This document shows, piece by piece, positions 38,541 to 46,903 of a DNA stretch of 64,000 bases. The stretch is from Actinoalloteichus caeruleus DSM 43889. Lineage in GTDB: Bacteria > Actinomycetota > Actinomycetes > Mycobacteriales > Pseudonocardiaceae. The DNA is taken from assembly GCF_000429185.2 (NCBI RefSeq), contig NZ_AUBJ02000001.1:2480001-2544000 (forward strand), written 5' to 3'. The position numbers were made by a program, and so were the translations under genes. The notes beneath the pieces were generated by a model. It saw only the letters and a list, made by a program, of their open reading frames with translations, did no database searches and had not been told where the DNA came from. How positions within the stretch are numbered: the stretch's first letter is position 1; every line of letters begins with the position of its first letter.

Positions 38541-38664
38541 CACCCGTGGCCCACGGTGACACGATGATCAGCGGGTCCGCCGGCAGGACGGACGGCGGTC
38601 GGGCGTGCGCCCGCGGCGGGACGCCCCACCGGTCACAACCCGAACGCGACGATGAGGTAGGTAC

Positions 38665-39105
38665 GTGAGCGCTCAGTCGCCAACACAACAGAACGGAAGC
38701 GCGGCCCTCGCCCCCCACTCGGTGGAGGTGCGGGTGGCCGCGCTGCCGCACCAGCTACCGGTGCTGCGCGGCATCGCGGGGGACATCGCGATGCGGGAGG
38801 ACTTCGACCTCGACTCGATCGAGGACCTGCGGTTGGCGGTGGACGAGGTGTGCTCGACGCTGATCCGCCTCGCCATGCCGGACGCCACGCTGGTGTGCCG
38901 GTACGACGTGGCGGAATCCGCGCTTCGGGTCGTCGCCTCGGTGGTGTCGGCCAGCTCGACGGGACCGCGTACCGACACCTTCGGGTGGCGGGTGCTGACG
39001 ACGCTGACCAGTTCGATCGACAGCACCGTCGAGACGCGCGACGACGGGCTCAGTGTGGTACAGGTTGAGCTGGTGAAACAGCGAGGAACGGCGGTAGCCG
39101 AGTGA
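38665..39105 (+). CDS. rsbW: Anti-sigma factor RsbW/UsfX-type
   Basis: 146 aa GHKL-fold protein. DLRLAVDEVCSTLIRLAMPDATL closely parallels the mycobacterial UsfX segment, and DTFGWRVLTTLTSSID the second nucleotide-binding box. The usual N-box asparagine is replaced (EVCST), as in UsfX, so kinase activity may be weak. It binds and inhibits the sigma factor encoded next. GTG at 38665 follows GAGG. Its stop overlaps the sigF GTG by 4 nt, ensuring stoichiometric synthesis. No anti-anti-sigma gene lies in the window. Confidence 0.85.
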   Translation: MSAQSPTQQNGSAALAPHSVEVRVAALPHQLPVLRGIAGDIAMREDFDLDSIEDLRLAVDEVCSTLIRLAMPDATLVCRYDVAESALRVVASVVSASSTGPRTDTFGWRVLTTLTSSIDSTVETRDDGLSVVQVELVKQRGTAVAE

Positions 39106-39890
39106 CCGAGGCCCCCAACCAGCACCCGGGCTCCGACGGCAACGGCGAGCGTTACGAGCACCTGACCCCGCTGTTCCACGAGCTGGCCGCGCTCAGCCCG
39201 GACGACCCGGAGCACGCGAAACTGCGCGAGACGCTGGTGACCAGGCACCTCCCGGTGGCGAAGCACATCGCCAGGAGGTTCGGCAACCGAGGGGAGTCCC
39301 AGGAGGACCTCACCCAGGTGGCGACCCTGGGCCTGATCAAGGCCGTGGACCGGTTCGACCCCACCCACGGCGCGGACTTCCTGTCCTTCGCGGTCCCGAC
39401 CATCATGGGCGAGGTCCGCCGCCACTTCCGCGACACCGGGTGGGCGGTGCGGGTGCCCCGCCGGCTCCAGGAGATGCACCTGGCGATCAGTTCGGCGACC
39501 AGCGAGCTCTCGCAGAGCCTCGGCCGGGCCCCCACCCCCCGGGAGCTCGCCGAACGGCTCGAGGTCCCGTTGGAGCAGGTCTTCGAGGGCCTGGCAGCGA
39601 GCAACGCCTACCGGAGCGCGTCGCTGGACGAGATGTTGCTCGACGACGAGACGGTCTCGCTCGGCGACTCCATCGGGCGGGAGGAACCCGAGCTGGAGAT
39701 CGTGGAGTACCGCGAGACCCTGCAGCCGTTGCTCGCCCAGCTCCCGGAGCGGGACCGCCAGATCCTGCTGCTGAGGTTCTTCGGGAACCTGACGCAGACC
39801 CAGATCGCCAAGCGCATCGGTGTCTCGCAGATGCACGTCTCGCGGCTGCTCAGCCGCACCCTCGCCCGTCTGCGCGAGGCCGCGGAGTAG
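39102..39890 (+). CDS. sigF: RNA polymerase sigma factor, SigF/SigB family
   Basis: 262 aa. Region 2: HLPVAKHIARRFGNRGESQEDLTQVATLGLIKAVDRFDP and FAVPTIMGEVRRHFRDTGW; region 3: LQEMHLAISSATSELSQSLGR; region 4: LPERDRQILLLRFFGNLTQTQIAKRIGVSQMHVSRLLSRTL. Group 3 sigma that directs stress/stationary-phase genes, controlled by the upstream anti-sigma factor. GTGA overlap couples the two. Hairpin terminator 10 bases downstream. Neighbouring kinase, SRPBCC and BCCT genes fit a stress island. Confidence 0.93.
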   Translation: MTEAPNQHPGSDGNGERYEHLTPLFHELAALSPDDPEHAKLRETLVTRHLPVAKHIARRFGNRGESQEDLTQVATLGLIKAVDRFDPTHGADFLSFAVPTIMGEVRRHFRDTGWAVRVPRRLQEMHLAISSATSELSQSLGRAPTPRELAERLEVPLEQVFEGLAASNAYRSASLDEMLLDDETVSLGDSIGREEPELEIVEYRETLQPLLAQLPERDRQILLLRFFGNLTQTQIAKRIGVSQMHVSRLLSRTLARLREAAE

Positions 39891-39899
39891 GTGGACGAT

Positions 39900-39926
39900 C
39901 CCCGGGCGCGTGCCGCGCACCCGGGG
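39900..39926. terminator. Hairpin between sigF and the convergent DUF4429 gene
   Basis: CCCCGGG (39900-39906) pairs with CCCGGGG (39920-39926) and CGCG (39907-39910) with CGCG (39914-39917), with a 2-base bulge and a 3-base loop. Confidence 0.55.
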
Positions 39927-39980
39927 TTCGCGGGTCGTCACCGCCTGGCCGGGTGGACGGGCGGGACGGGACCGGGGTGG

Positions 39981-40898
39981 TCAGAGCCGGTCGAGCAGCT
40001 CGGCCTTCTTCTGGCTGAACTCCTCGTCGGTCAGCAGCCCGGCCTCGTGGAGGCCGCCGAGCTTCCTGATGGCCTCCACCACGTCGTCCGCGCGGTCCGC
40101 GATCGTGGCCGTCTCCGAGACGGGGGCCGCCGGCTCCGCCGGCAGGAGCTCCGCCCGTTGCCGGGCCGCGACGATCCGGGTGTGCAGCTCGGCGGCGAAC
40201 AGGAGGTCCGCCACGCTGCCGTCACCGAGTCCGTAGGCGAGGGCGTAGGGGTCCTTGTCCGGCATGCCCCGCATGGCCGGGTTGTCCGGCTTGCGCGCCG
40301 AGAGCCCGGTTCCGTCGCTCAACGTGATCCGGAAGAAACCTCCCAGGGCGGTCGGCGGGGACCACTCGACCACGCTGATGTTCTCCAGCGGGACGCGCTG
40401 CGGGCCGAGCTGCTCCTTCACCGTCTCCGCCATCCACCCCCAGGTGAAGGTCAGCGTCTCACCGTCGAAGGCCACCTCCCCGTCCAAGCCCTTGATGGAC
40501 CGGGGAGCGGGTGGCAGCACCACCAGGAAACCGTCGGTGGGTTCGAGGGCGCGGGGGTTGAGCGAGATGCGGTCGCGCAGCTGCGTCGCGTGGTACTGCG
40601 CCAGGTCGGGTTGCTTGCCGGGGAGGGAGAGCCGGTAGGGGTCCGCCGCCTCGGGCAACCGGCCGGCGAGGACGGGGCCGAACGCGTCAGCTCCGGGGCG
40701 CAGCCGCAGCACGAGGTCGGTGCGCCGCTTGCCCGGCTCGACGATCACACCCGACAGCGCCTCGTTCGGGACGACCAGCTCCCCCAGCGCCCTGTGCAGC
40801 GGATTGGCCCGCCGGCCACCGACGAACCGGATGCGGATGCCCTCCGCCTCGAAGACCCAGGTCGCGTTCGTTCCCGCTAACTCCAGTTCGTAGGACAC
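39981..40898 (-). CDS. DUF4429 / SHOCT domain protein
   Basis: 305 aa. Two PH-like DUF4429 repeats (about 5-110: TNATWVFEAEGIRIRFVGGRRANPLHRALGELVVPNEALSGV; about 145-245: GEVAFDGETLTFTWGWMAETVKEQLGPQRVPLENISVVEW) end in a SHOCT tail, IRKLGGLHEAGLLTDEEFSQKKAELLDRL. SHOCT motifs mediate oligomerisation or membrane association. No enzymatic role is known. GTG at 40896-40898 is fixed by TAGGGT seven bases upstream (leaderless). It is convergent with sigF. Confidence 0.8.
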   Translation of the reverse strand: MSYELELAGTNATWVFEAEGIRIRFVGGRRANPLHRALGELVVPNEALSGVIVEPGKRRTDLVLRLRPGADAFGPVLAGRLPEAADPYRLSLPGKQPDLAQYHATQLRDRISLNPRALEPTDGFLVVLPPAPRSIKGLDGEVAFDGETLTFTWGWMAETVKEQLGPQRVPLENISVVEWSPPTALGGFFRITLSDGTGLSARKPDNPAMRGMPDKDPYALAYGLGDGSVADLLFAAELHTRIVAARQRAELLPAEPAAPVSETATIADRADDVVEAIRKLGGLHEAGLLTDEEFSQKKAELLDRL

Positions 40899-40905
40899 CC
40901 CAACA

Positions 40906-40911
40906 ACCCTA
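40906..40911 (-). promoter_or_regulatory. Leaderless -10 box of the DUF4429 gene
   Basis: TAGGGT on the minus strand followed by 7 nt and GTG at 40898. Confidence 0.55.
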
Positions 40912-40957
40912 TCCAACCGGGATGGGCCGCCGGTGGGGAACCGCCAGAGCCGGCGGG

Positions 40958-40992
40958 CGGAGGCACCGGTCCCGGTTCCCCCGGTGCCTCCG
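40958..40992 (-). terminator. Hairpin terminator after gnd
   Basis: CGGAGGCACCGG (40958-40969) and CCGGTGCCTCCG (40981-40992) are exact complements (12 bp, 11-base loop), placed 7 bases after the gnd stop and before the next promoter. Confidence 0.65.
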
Positions 40993-40998
40993 GCGGCC

Positions 40999-42441
40999 TC
41001 AGGACGCGGTCTCGGAGCGGTCGCCCGACCACAGGGTGTGGAAGTAGCCGTCGCGATCGACCCGCTGGTAGGTGTGCGCCCCGAAGTAGTCCCGCAGGCC
41101 CTGGACCAGGGCCGCCGGCAGCCGGCTGGCCCGCAGCGTGTCGTAGTAGGCCAGTCCTGAGGACAGCCCGGGAGCGGGGACACCGGCGGCGGCGGCCGTC
41201 CCCACGACCCGTCGCCACGCCTGCTGGGAACGGCTGACCTGCTCGGCGAAGTAGTCGTCCGCGAGCAGGTTCAGCAGCTCGGGCCGCGTCCGGTACGCCT
41301 CGGCGATCCTGTCGAGGAAACGGGCCCGGATGATGCAGCCGCCCCGCCAGATGCGCGCGGTGCCGGCGAGGTCGACGTTCCACCCGTACTGCTCGCTCGC
41401 CGCGGAGATCATGCTGAAGCCCTGGGCGTACGCGGCGAGCTTGGCCCCGTAGAGCGCCTCCCGCAGGTCGTCGACGAACCCCGACCGGACCTCACCCGGC
41501 GGCTCGGTGGGCCCGGGGAGGGACGCGCACACCTCGCGCTGGCGCACCGCGCCGGACAGGGCACGGGCGAAGACGGCCTCGGCGATACCGGGAACCGGGT
41601 CTCCGAGTTCGAGGGCCTCCCGCACCGTCCACCGGCCGGTGCCCTTCTGCTCGGCCCGGTCGGCGACCACGTCGACGAAGGGCGCGCCGGTCTCCGGGTC
41701 GGTGTGCCCGAGCACCTCGGCGGTGATCTCGATCAGGTAGGACTCCAGGTCGCCCTGGTTCCAGGTCCGGAACACCTCGGCGATCTCGGCCGGAGCGAGC
41801 CCCGCGACGGCGCGGAGCAGGTCGTAGGACTCGGCGATCAGCTGCATGTCGGCGTACTCGATGCCGTTGTGCACCATCTTGACGAAGTGCCCCGCGCCGT
41901 CCGGCCCCACGTGCACGCAGCAGGGGGCACCGTCGACCTCGGCCGCGATGTTCTCCAGGACCGGGCCGACCTGCCGGTAGGCCTCGACGGAACCGCCGGG
42001 CATGATGCTGGGGCCGAGCAGGGCGCCCTCCTCCCCGCCGGAGATGCCCGTGCCGACGAAGTGGAGGCCCCGTTCCCGCAGGGCCGCCTCCCGGCGCCGG
42101 GTGTCCGCGAAGTGCGCGTTCCCCCCGTCGAGGATGATGTCACCGGGTTCGAGGAGCCCGGCGAGTTCGTCGATCACCGCGTCGGTGGCGCCTCCCGCCT
42201 TCACCATGATGATCACCTGGCGCGGTCGCTGGAGGCTGTCCACCAGTTCCGCCAGGGTGCCGGCGGGCACGAACACCCCCTCGTCGCCGTGTTCGGAGAC
42301 CAGCGCCTCCGTCCGGGCCGAGGTCCGGTTGTGCACGGCGACCGGGTACCCGTTGCGCGCCAGGTTGCGCGCGAGGTTGCCGCCCATTGTCGCCAGCCCG
42401 GTCACTCCGATGGCCGCGGTCCCGCGAGTGTCGTCTGCCAT
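40999..42441 (-). CDS. gnd: 6-phosphogluconate dehydrogenase (decarboxylating)
   Basis: 480 aa, the long NADP+-type form. NADP-binding GLATMGGNLARN, HNRTSAR, the 6PG-binding segment TGISGGEEGALLGPSIMPGG and catalytic Lys in GHFVKMVHNGIEYADMQ. The C-terminal helical domain with ARIWRGGCIIRARFLDRI is complete. It oxidises 6-phosphogluconate to ribulose-5-phosphate and CO2, making NADPH in the pentose phosphate pathway. ATG at 42439-42441 is used; an upstream GTG two codons earlier is possible. No strong ribosome site was seen. Confidence 0.96.
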   Translation of the reverse strand: MADDTRGTAAIGVTGLATMGGNLARNLARNGYPVAVHNRTSARTEALVSEHGDEGVFVPAGTLAELVDSLQRPRQVIIMVKAGGATDAVIDELAGLLEPGDIILDGGNAHFADTRRREAALRERGLHFVGTGISGGEEGALLGPSIMPGGSVEAYRQVGPVLENIAAEVDGAPCCVHVGPDGAGHFVKMVHNGIEYADMQLIAESYDLLRAVAGLAPAEIAEVFRTWNQGDLESYLIEITAEVLGHTDPETGAPFVDVVADRAEQKGTGRWTVREALELGDPVPGIAEAVFARALSGAVRQREVCASLPGPTEPPGEVRSGFVDDLREALYGAKLAAYAQGFSMISAASEQYGWNVDLAGTARIWRGGCIIRARFLDRIAEAYRTRPELLNLLADDYFAEQVSRSQQAWRRVVGTAAAAGVPAPGLSSGLAYYDTLRASRLPAALVQGLRDYFGAHTYQRVDRDGYFHTLWSGDRSETAS

Positions 42442-42577
42442 GCCCACCAGCCTGCACCCTCGTCCGCCCGCACGCAGCCGTGCGACCACGCCAACGGCAC
42501 GTTGCGGCCGTCCCGCCCGCTGGGAGCGCGCGGGTGGGCGAAGCTCACACCCCCGAACGCACCACACCGCCAGCGGG

Positions 42578-42596
42578 GAAGGTTAGCCTCACCTCA
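42578..42596 (+). promoter_or_regulatory. IdeR/DtxR-type iron box over a leaderless promoter
   Basis: GAAGGTTAGCCTCACCTCA matches 15 of 19 positions of the IdeR/DtxR consensus TTAGGTTAGCCTAACCTAA, including the whole left core. The TAGCCT -10 (42584-42589) lies inside the box and the ATG begins at its last base, so an Fe2+-bound regulator would directly occlude transcription start. Confidence 0.7.
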
Positions 42597-42913
42597 TGAC
42601 GGAACAGACCTCGGACCACGGCGGGCGCGAGTCGCGGGCGTTCGTGCCCACCCACCGCGCCGCCCGGTACGCCAAACAACTCACCAACCACTTCGGCCAC
42701 CGGGTCGACGCGGAGTGGAACGAACCGGTGGGGACGGTGCGTTTCGGCGAGGGCGGCGTCGCGGTCCTCACCGCGGAGGAGGGTGGGCTGCGCATGGTGG
42801 CCACCGCCCCCGGCGCCGACGGGCTCGCGACCGTCGAACGCGTCGTCGGCGATCATCTCGTCCGGTTCGCCACCCAGGACGAACTGCGGGTGGAGTGGGT
42901 GCGCACACCCTGA
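42596..42913 (+). CDS. DUF2218 family protein, probably iron-regulated
   Basis: 105 aa. RAFVPTHRAARYAKQLTNHFGHRVDAEW and the ending VVGDHLVRFATQDELRVEW match DUF2218, small proteins often found with siderophore or iron-uptake genes. No metal-binding motif is obvious apart from several His/Glu. The ATG is set by the TAGCCT -10 six bases upstream (leaderless), and the iron box covers both. High iron should silence it. No uptake genes are adjacent here, so it appears to be a solitary member of the regulon. Confidence 0.75.
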   Translation: MTEQTSDHGGRESRAFVPTHRAARYAKQLTNHFGHRVDAEWNEPVGTVRFGEGGVAVLTAEEGGLRMVATAPGADGLATVERVVGDHLVRFATQDELRVEWVRTP

Positions 42914-43421
42914 CACCCGGGCCCACCCCACGACCAGGACGCCCACGACCGCGCGGGGTGACCCCGTCGAGAACACGCGGAGCGCAGGGCCCGAGCCCAG
43001 GCCCGGCGGGGACCGGTGCGGCCCGCCGCGTGCGGCGCTCCGGGAACGTGTCGGCGCGGACGGGCAGCTCCACTCGATGACTGCGACGGTGAGAGGGCCG
43101 GGCACGGTCAGGGCCTCGGCGGGGACGCTGATGGTGGTGGTGCGCCCGCCGGCAGCGCCGGGCCGACCACGTGGGGACGCCGTGGTCGGCCGCTGGCATC
43201 GGCATCGCCCAGGTGACCGTGCTGGTGTGCTGTGGTGGTGCCCCACCACGAGGAGACCTCGACGCCTGATGCTCCGACGCTGGGGACGGTCGTGAACTGG
43301 TCCAGGACGGCTTCGTAGGACCGCGTGGAGGCGGTCGGGCAGTGGGGCACGGTGGAGGGCTCGGGGAGGAGGCCATTCGATGGGCGGATCGGCCCGGCCG
43401 CCGAGAGCGACCGGCCCCTGG
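42914..43421. other. 508-base region without a supported gene
   Basis: Only GC-driven open readings are present. A minus-strand stretch around 43250-43420 reads STVPHCPTASTRSYEAVLDQF, which looks protein-like but has no start, signal or continuing domain; it may be a relic. Confidence 0.4.
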
Positions 43422-43913
43422 TCAGAGGGTGGCGAGCGCGGTGCCGGTGACGATGAGGGCCAGCTGCACGGCGACGGCGACCGTCGCCGCGCGGAGCAGG
43501 CGGTACCTGGCGACGCCGATGCGGGCGCGGACGGCGGCCTTCTCGGCGATATGCCGCACCGGATCGCTCACCGTGGCCTGCCAGCGAGCGATCGTCTCCT
43601 CCGGCGTCTCCCGCACCAGCCGTAACCAACCAACGGGCGCGGTGGTGCGCAGGCGGGGCGCGGTGATCCACAGGAGCCCCGCGTAGACGAGGACGCCGAC
43701 GGCGGACGCGGCGACGAGGGTGAGGGTGGCGAGCGGCGCGGTGGGCGCGTGGTCGAGGGACAGCCAGGATGCGCCGGCGGCCGCAGCGGACAGGGCGAGG
43801 TGGGTCCTCCGCAGCTTCGCGGCACGGGTGGCGGCGTCGTACGGCGCCCGGTTGGCGTCGGCGAGTTCTTCGCGGGCCAGCCTCATCACAGCGTCGTCGG
43901 GCGTGGTGGTCAT
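43422..43913 (-). CDS. Small membrane protein with Pycsar-effector-like layout
   Basis: 163 aa. An amphipathic N-terminal helix rich in Ala/Arg is followed by two TM segments (about 37-53 and 59-82), a soluble stretch with WLRLVRETPEETIARW, a predicted helix EKAAVRARIGVARYRLLRAA and a final TM (about 142-162). The TM-TM-helix-KYR/RYR-TM pattern resembles the membrane effectors of Pycsar-type systems and plasmid-type small membrane proteins. No cyclase gene lies next to it, so any such role is a guess. ATG at 43911-43913 has GGAG 6 nt upstream. It sits alone between two gene-free stretches. Confidence 0.55.
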   Translation of the reverse strand: MTTTPDDAVMRLAREELADANRAPYDAATRAAKLRRTHLALSAAAAGASWLSLDHAPTAPLATLTLVAASAVGVLVYAGLLWITAPRLRTTAPVGWLRLVRETPEETIARWQATVSDPVRHIAEKAAVRARIGVARYRLLRAATVAVAVQLALIVTGTALATL

Positions 43914-44718
43914 GGGGTCTCCAGTCGGGTGAGGTGGTTGATCGCCCCGGTGGGCTCGCGTCGTCAGCGGGCCCCCGTCACGTCACGAGTCCGGTGAGCC
44001 GAGAGCCGCCGTGGATGGCGCGGGCGTGGTGCGCGCGTCGCACGTGGAGCGGACGAGCCTGTCGGGGCCGGGCTTCGACGTCGCTCGAGAGCTCGGGGCA
44101 CGCCTCGGCGTCACGGGATCCACGGCCAGGCGGACGGAGGTGCGTGGCCCGACCCAGGGCGTCGCGGCGTGGGGTCGCTCGGTGCGGACGGCGGCGACGA
44201 GCGTCCCGCGCCAGAGGACGACCCTCCGGGACGACTCCAGCACCTGACCCCGCATCGCCGTCCCGCTGCCCCCGAGGGTCCGGGACACCAGCGACGACGA
44301 TCACCCGGGTCAGGCGGGCGTCGGGTCCGGGGGCGGGTCGGATGGGGGGTGGTCGCTCCGACCCGCATGGCGGCGGAGCGACGGTCGACCGGCGGGCCAC
44401 TGGACCACCTCCGGGGTCGGGGCGAGCGGTCCGACCCGGCCGCCGAGCGCGTTACCGTACCGACTCCACCCGGCCCTTCGCGTGATCCGCCGAGTCACAT
44501 CACGTCGAGGGGCCTCGACGAGGTGTTCGGGGTGGGCGCCGCGGCGCGCCATCGTCACGCGCGCCACCGGAGGGGGCGCTACCTGATCCGCGTGGCGATC
44601 GGTGGGGAGCTGACCGAGCACGCCCACATCGACACCAGGTGGGCCGAGCCGATCGCCGCCGCGGAGGCGGAGTCGGGGGCGGAGGCGGCGCCGACCTGAC
44701 GGACCGCCGTGGCCAGGG
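43914..44718. other. 805-base region without a supported gene
   Basis: The plus-strand reading ending at 44699 finishes with RYLIRVAIGGELTEHAHIDT, which is protein-like, but upstream of it the same frame is low-complexity Arg/Pro and no start is convincing. It may be a remnant. Nothing else was recognised. Confidence 0.4.
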
Positions 44719-45729
44719 TCAGCGGATGCGGATGGTGTCGTCGGTGACCCGGTTCATCACCACGGTCTCGGCGTCCTCGGGGTTCCCGCCGTCGGGGCCG
44801 CCGTCGGGCGTCGAGCCCTCCCGCTCCTGACGCTTCTTCGTGAAGTGCCGGTCGACCAGGATCAGCGCGACGACCATCCCGGCACCGAGGAGGGTGACCG
44901 GTACCACCCCCAACCAGTCGGCGTCGGGTGCCAGCATGGCGCGGTCCTCGTCCTGCCACGGCCACAGCGCCCGCAGCGCCCCGATCATCACGCCGGTCAT
45001 CACGGCGAGGGTGGCCTGGTGGCGGTGCTTCAACAGGTACTGGAGCGTCTTCACGAAGACCCCGAGGCCCAGGATCGCGCCCAGCATGAAGGTCCCGACG
45101 TAGGGCAGGTCCCGGGCGTTCAACGCCTCGAGCGTCGGCTCGTAGAGCCCGAAGATCATCAGCAGGAAGGCACCGGAGAGGCCGGGCATCACCAGGCCGC
45201 AGATCGCGATCGCCGCGGCCAGTCCGACCAGCCACAGCGGGGGGGACGTCTGGGTGCCGGCGGGCAGCCCCGTGACGATCCACCCGACGGCGATCCCCAG
45301 CGGCAGCAGCGCCCAGTCCAGCGGGCGGCGGATACCGCCCATCGCGAGGATCGGGATCGCCACCGAGGCCCCGACCATCCCGATGAACAGCGCCCTGGCC
45401 CCCACCGGGTAGTCCTCGATCAGCCCGGGCACGACCCGAGCCGCGGTGAGCAGCGCGAGGACCATGCCGGCGAGGATGCCGACGACCAGCGGCACGTCGA
45501 TGCGCGCCGCCTCCTCCTTGGCCCGTTGCCCACCCCGCCCCCGGGGAAGATCGCTGGCCGCGAGCTTGACCGCGCTCATGAGGTGGCCGGCGGCGTCGAT
45601 GAGGCGTTCGTAGACACCGACGACCAGCGCCACCGTCCCGCCGCTGACCCCTGGCACCACCTCCACCGTTCCGATGGCGGCACCGCGGGCGAGGTTGAGC
45701 GGGGTCTGCTTCCAGCTGTGTGCGGACAC
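44719..45729 (-). CDS. DUF368 membrane protein, PopT-like undecaprenyl-phosphate translocase
   Basis: 336 aa, about nine TM segments. DUF368 hallmarks: RGAAIGTVEVVPGVSGGTVALVVGVYERLIDA near the N-terminus and its internal echo GLVMPGLSGAFLLMIFGLYEPTLEAL, an inverted-repeat arrangement. DUF368 proteins (PopT) were shown to recycle undecaprenyl phosphate across the membrane for cell-wall synthesis. The C-terminal tail is charged and cytoplasmic. GTG at 45727-45729 is fixed by TACCGT seven bases upstream (leaderless). No DedA-type partner is in the window. Confidence 0.85.
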   Translation of the reverse strand: MSAHSWKQTPLNLARGAAIGTVEVVPGVSGGTVALVVGVYERLIDAAGHLMSAVKLAASDLPRGRGGQRAKEEAARIDVPLVVGILAGMVLALLTAARVVPGLIEDYPVGARALFIGMVGASVAIPILAMGGIRRPLDWALLPLGIAVGWIVTGLPAGTQTSPPLWLVGLAAAIAICGLVMPGLSGAFLLMIFGLYEPTLEALNARDLPYVGTFMLGAILGLGVFVKTLQYLLKHRHQATLAVMTGVMIGALRALWPWQDEDRAMLAPDADWLGVVPVTLLGAGMVVALILVDRHFTKKRQEREGSTPDGGPDGGNPEDAETVVMNRVTDDTIRIR

Positions 45730-45736
45730 GTCTGAA

Positions 45737-45742
45737 ACGGTA
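45737..45742 (-). promoter_or_regulatory. Leaderless -10 box of the DUF368 gene
   Basis: TACCGT on the minus strand followed by 7 nt and GTG at 45729. Confidence 0.55.
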
Positions 45743-45890
45743 ACGGTTCCCTGGACACTCCAGACACCCGGTAGGACGATCATCGCGACGTCGAGCCGGT
45801 GCGGAACACCCCGAACCGGCTCGTTCGCGGGACTTTCGTCACTCCGCGTGCCGGATCACCGCGCGGAATCCGCCCACCTCCACGTCCGGG

Positions 45891-46835
45891 TTACTCGGCG
45901 ACCCGCAGCAGCCCCTCCTGCACGACCGTGCACACGAGGTTGCCCGACCGGTCGAAGAACCGCCCGGTGGCCAGGCCCCGAGCGCCGGAGGCGCTCGGGG
46001 AGGCGCAGTCGTACAGCAGCCAGTCATCCGCCCGGAAGGGGCGGTGGAACCACATGGCGTGGTCCAGGCTGGCCCCCGCGACCTCGTCCAGGCTCCAGTA
46101 CACGCCGTGGCGGGCCAGTACCGAGTCCAACAGGGTGAGGTCGGACACGTAGGCCAGCAGGCAGACGTGCAGCACCTGGTCGTCGGGCAGCTGACCGTGC
46201 GCCCGCATCCACACCCGGTTGTCGGCGGTGCGCGGTCCGGTCTCCCGCGACACCCAGGGCGGGTCGGTGACGTAGCGGATGTCGAAGGGCCGGGGAGCCT
46301 GGCCGTGGATGCCGATGCGGCCCCGGTAGGGCGCCACCCGCTCGGCGAGGGTCGGCAGCGACTCCGGCTCCGGGACGCCAGCCGGCATCTCGTCGGCGTG
46401 CTCGATCCCGTCCTCCCGGACCTGGAAGGAGGCCGACAGCGAGAAGATCGCCTTGCCGTGCTGGATGGCGACCACCCGGCGGGTGGTGAACGAGCGGCCG
46501 TCCCGGATGCGGTCCACCTCGTAGACGATCGGAACGCGGGGATCGCCGCCCCGGATGAAGTAGGCGTGCAGCGAGTGCACCCCGCGATCGGCGGGCACGG
46601 TCCTGCTGGCCGCGACGAGGGCCTGCCCGGCGACCTGGCCCCCGAAGACCCGGACGGGTGACTCGGCCGGGCTCACGCCCCGGAACAGGTTCTCCTCGAT
46701 GCGCTCCAGGTCCAGCAACGCCACCACCCGGTCGAGGACGGGCTGCCCGTAGGGCACCCCGTCCGGATCGAGGGGCACCGCCCCCGCGGTGGTACCGGCG
46801 GGGTCCTCCGCCGCTGCGCGCGCCATCTCGGTCAT
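45891..46835 (-). CDS. tesB: Acyl-CoA thioesterase II
   Basis: 314 aa double-hotdog enzyme. VFGGQVAGQALVAASRTVPADRGVHSLHAYFIRGGD and the C-terminal hotdog LDHAMWFHRPFRADDWLLYDCASPSASGARGLATGRFFDRSG (catalytic D/T/Q set of TesB) are conserved. It hydrolyses medium- and long-chain acyl-CoA. In M. tuberculosis tesB likewise lies downstream of pyk. ATG at 46833-46835 is fixed by TAGGGT six bases upstream, so it has its own leaderless promoter 68 bases after pyk. Confidence 0.94.
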   Translation of the reverse strand: MTEMARAAAEDPAGTTAGAVPLDPDGVPYGQPVLDRVVALLDLERIEENLFRGVSPAESPVRVFGGQVAGQALVAASRTVPADRGVHSLHAYFIRGGDPRVPIVYEVDRIRDGRSFTTRRVVAIQHGKAIFSLSASFQVREDGIEHADEMPAGVPEPESLPTLAERVAPYRGRIGIHGQAPRPFDIRYVTDPPWVSRETGPRTADNRVWMRAHGQLPDDQVLHVCLLAYVSDLTLLDSVLARHGVYWSLDEVAGASLDHAMWFHRPFRADDWLLYDCASPSASGARGLATGRFFDRSGNLVCTVVQEGLLRVAE

Positions 46836-46841
46836 CCACCA

Positions 46842-46847
46842 ACCCTA
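46842..46847 (-). promoter_or_regulatory. Leaderless -10 box of tesB
   Basis: TAGGGT on the minus strand followed by 6 nt and ATG at 46835. Confidence 0.55.
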
Positions 46848-46903
46848 CGATGACGCGGGCAGCGACAAGGATTCTGAGCACACTCAGCTACCAGTGAGCC
46901 TAC

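Noticed and set aside
43250-43420. Possible transposase remnant on the minus strand (STVPHCPTASTRSYEAVLDQF)
   Set aside because: No start, no DDE motif, no terminal inverted repeats and no second copy in the window; too little to call a mobile element.
44169-44699. Plus-strand ORF ending RYLIRVAIGGELTEHAHIDT
   Set aside because: The C-terminal 40 residues look protein-like but the rest is Arg/Pro/Gly translation of GC-rich DNA, with no ribosome site or -10 box.
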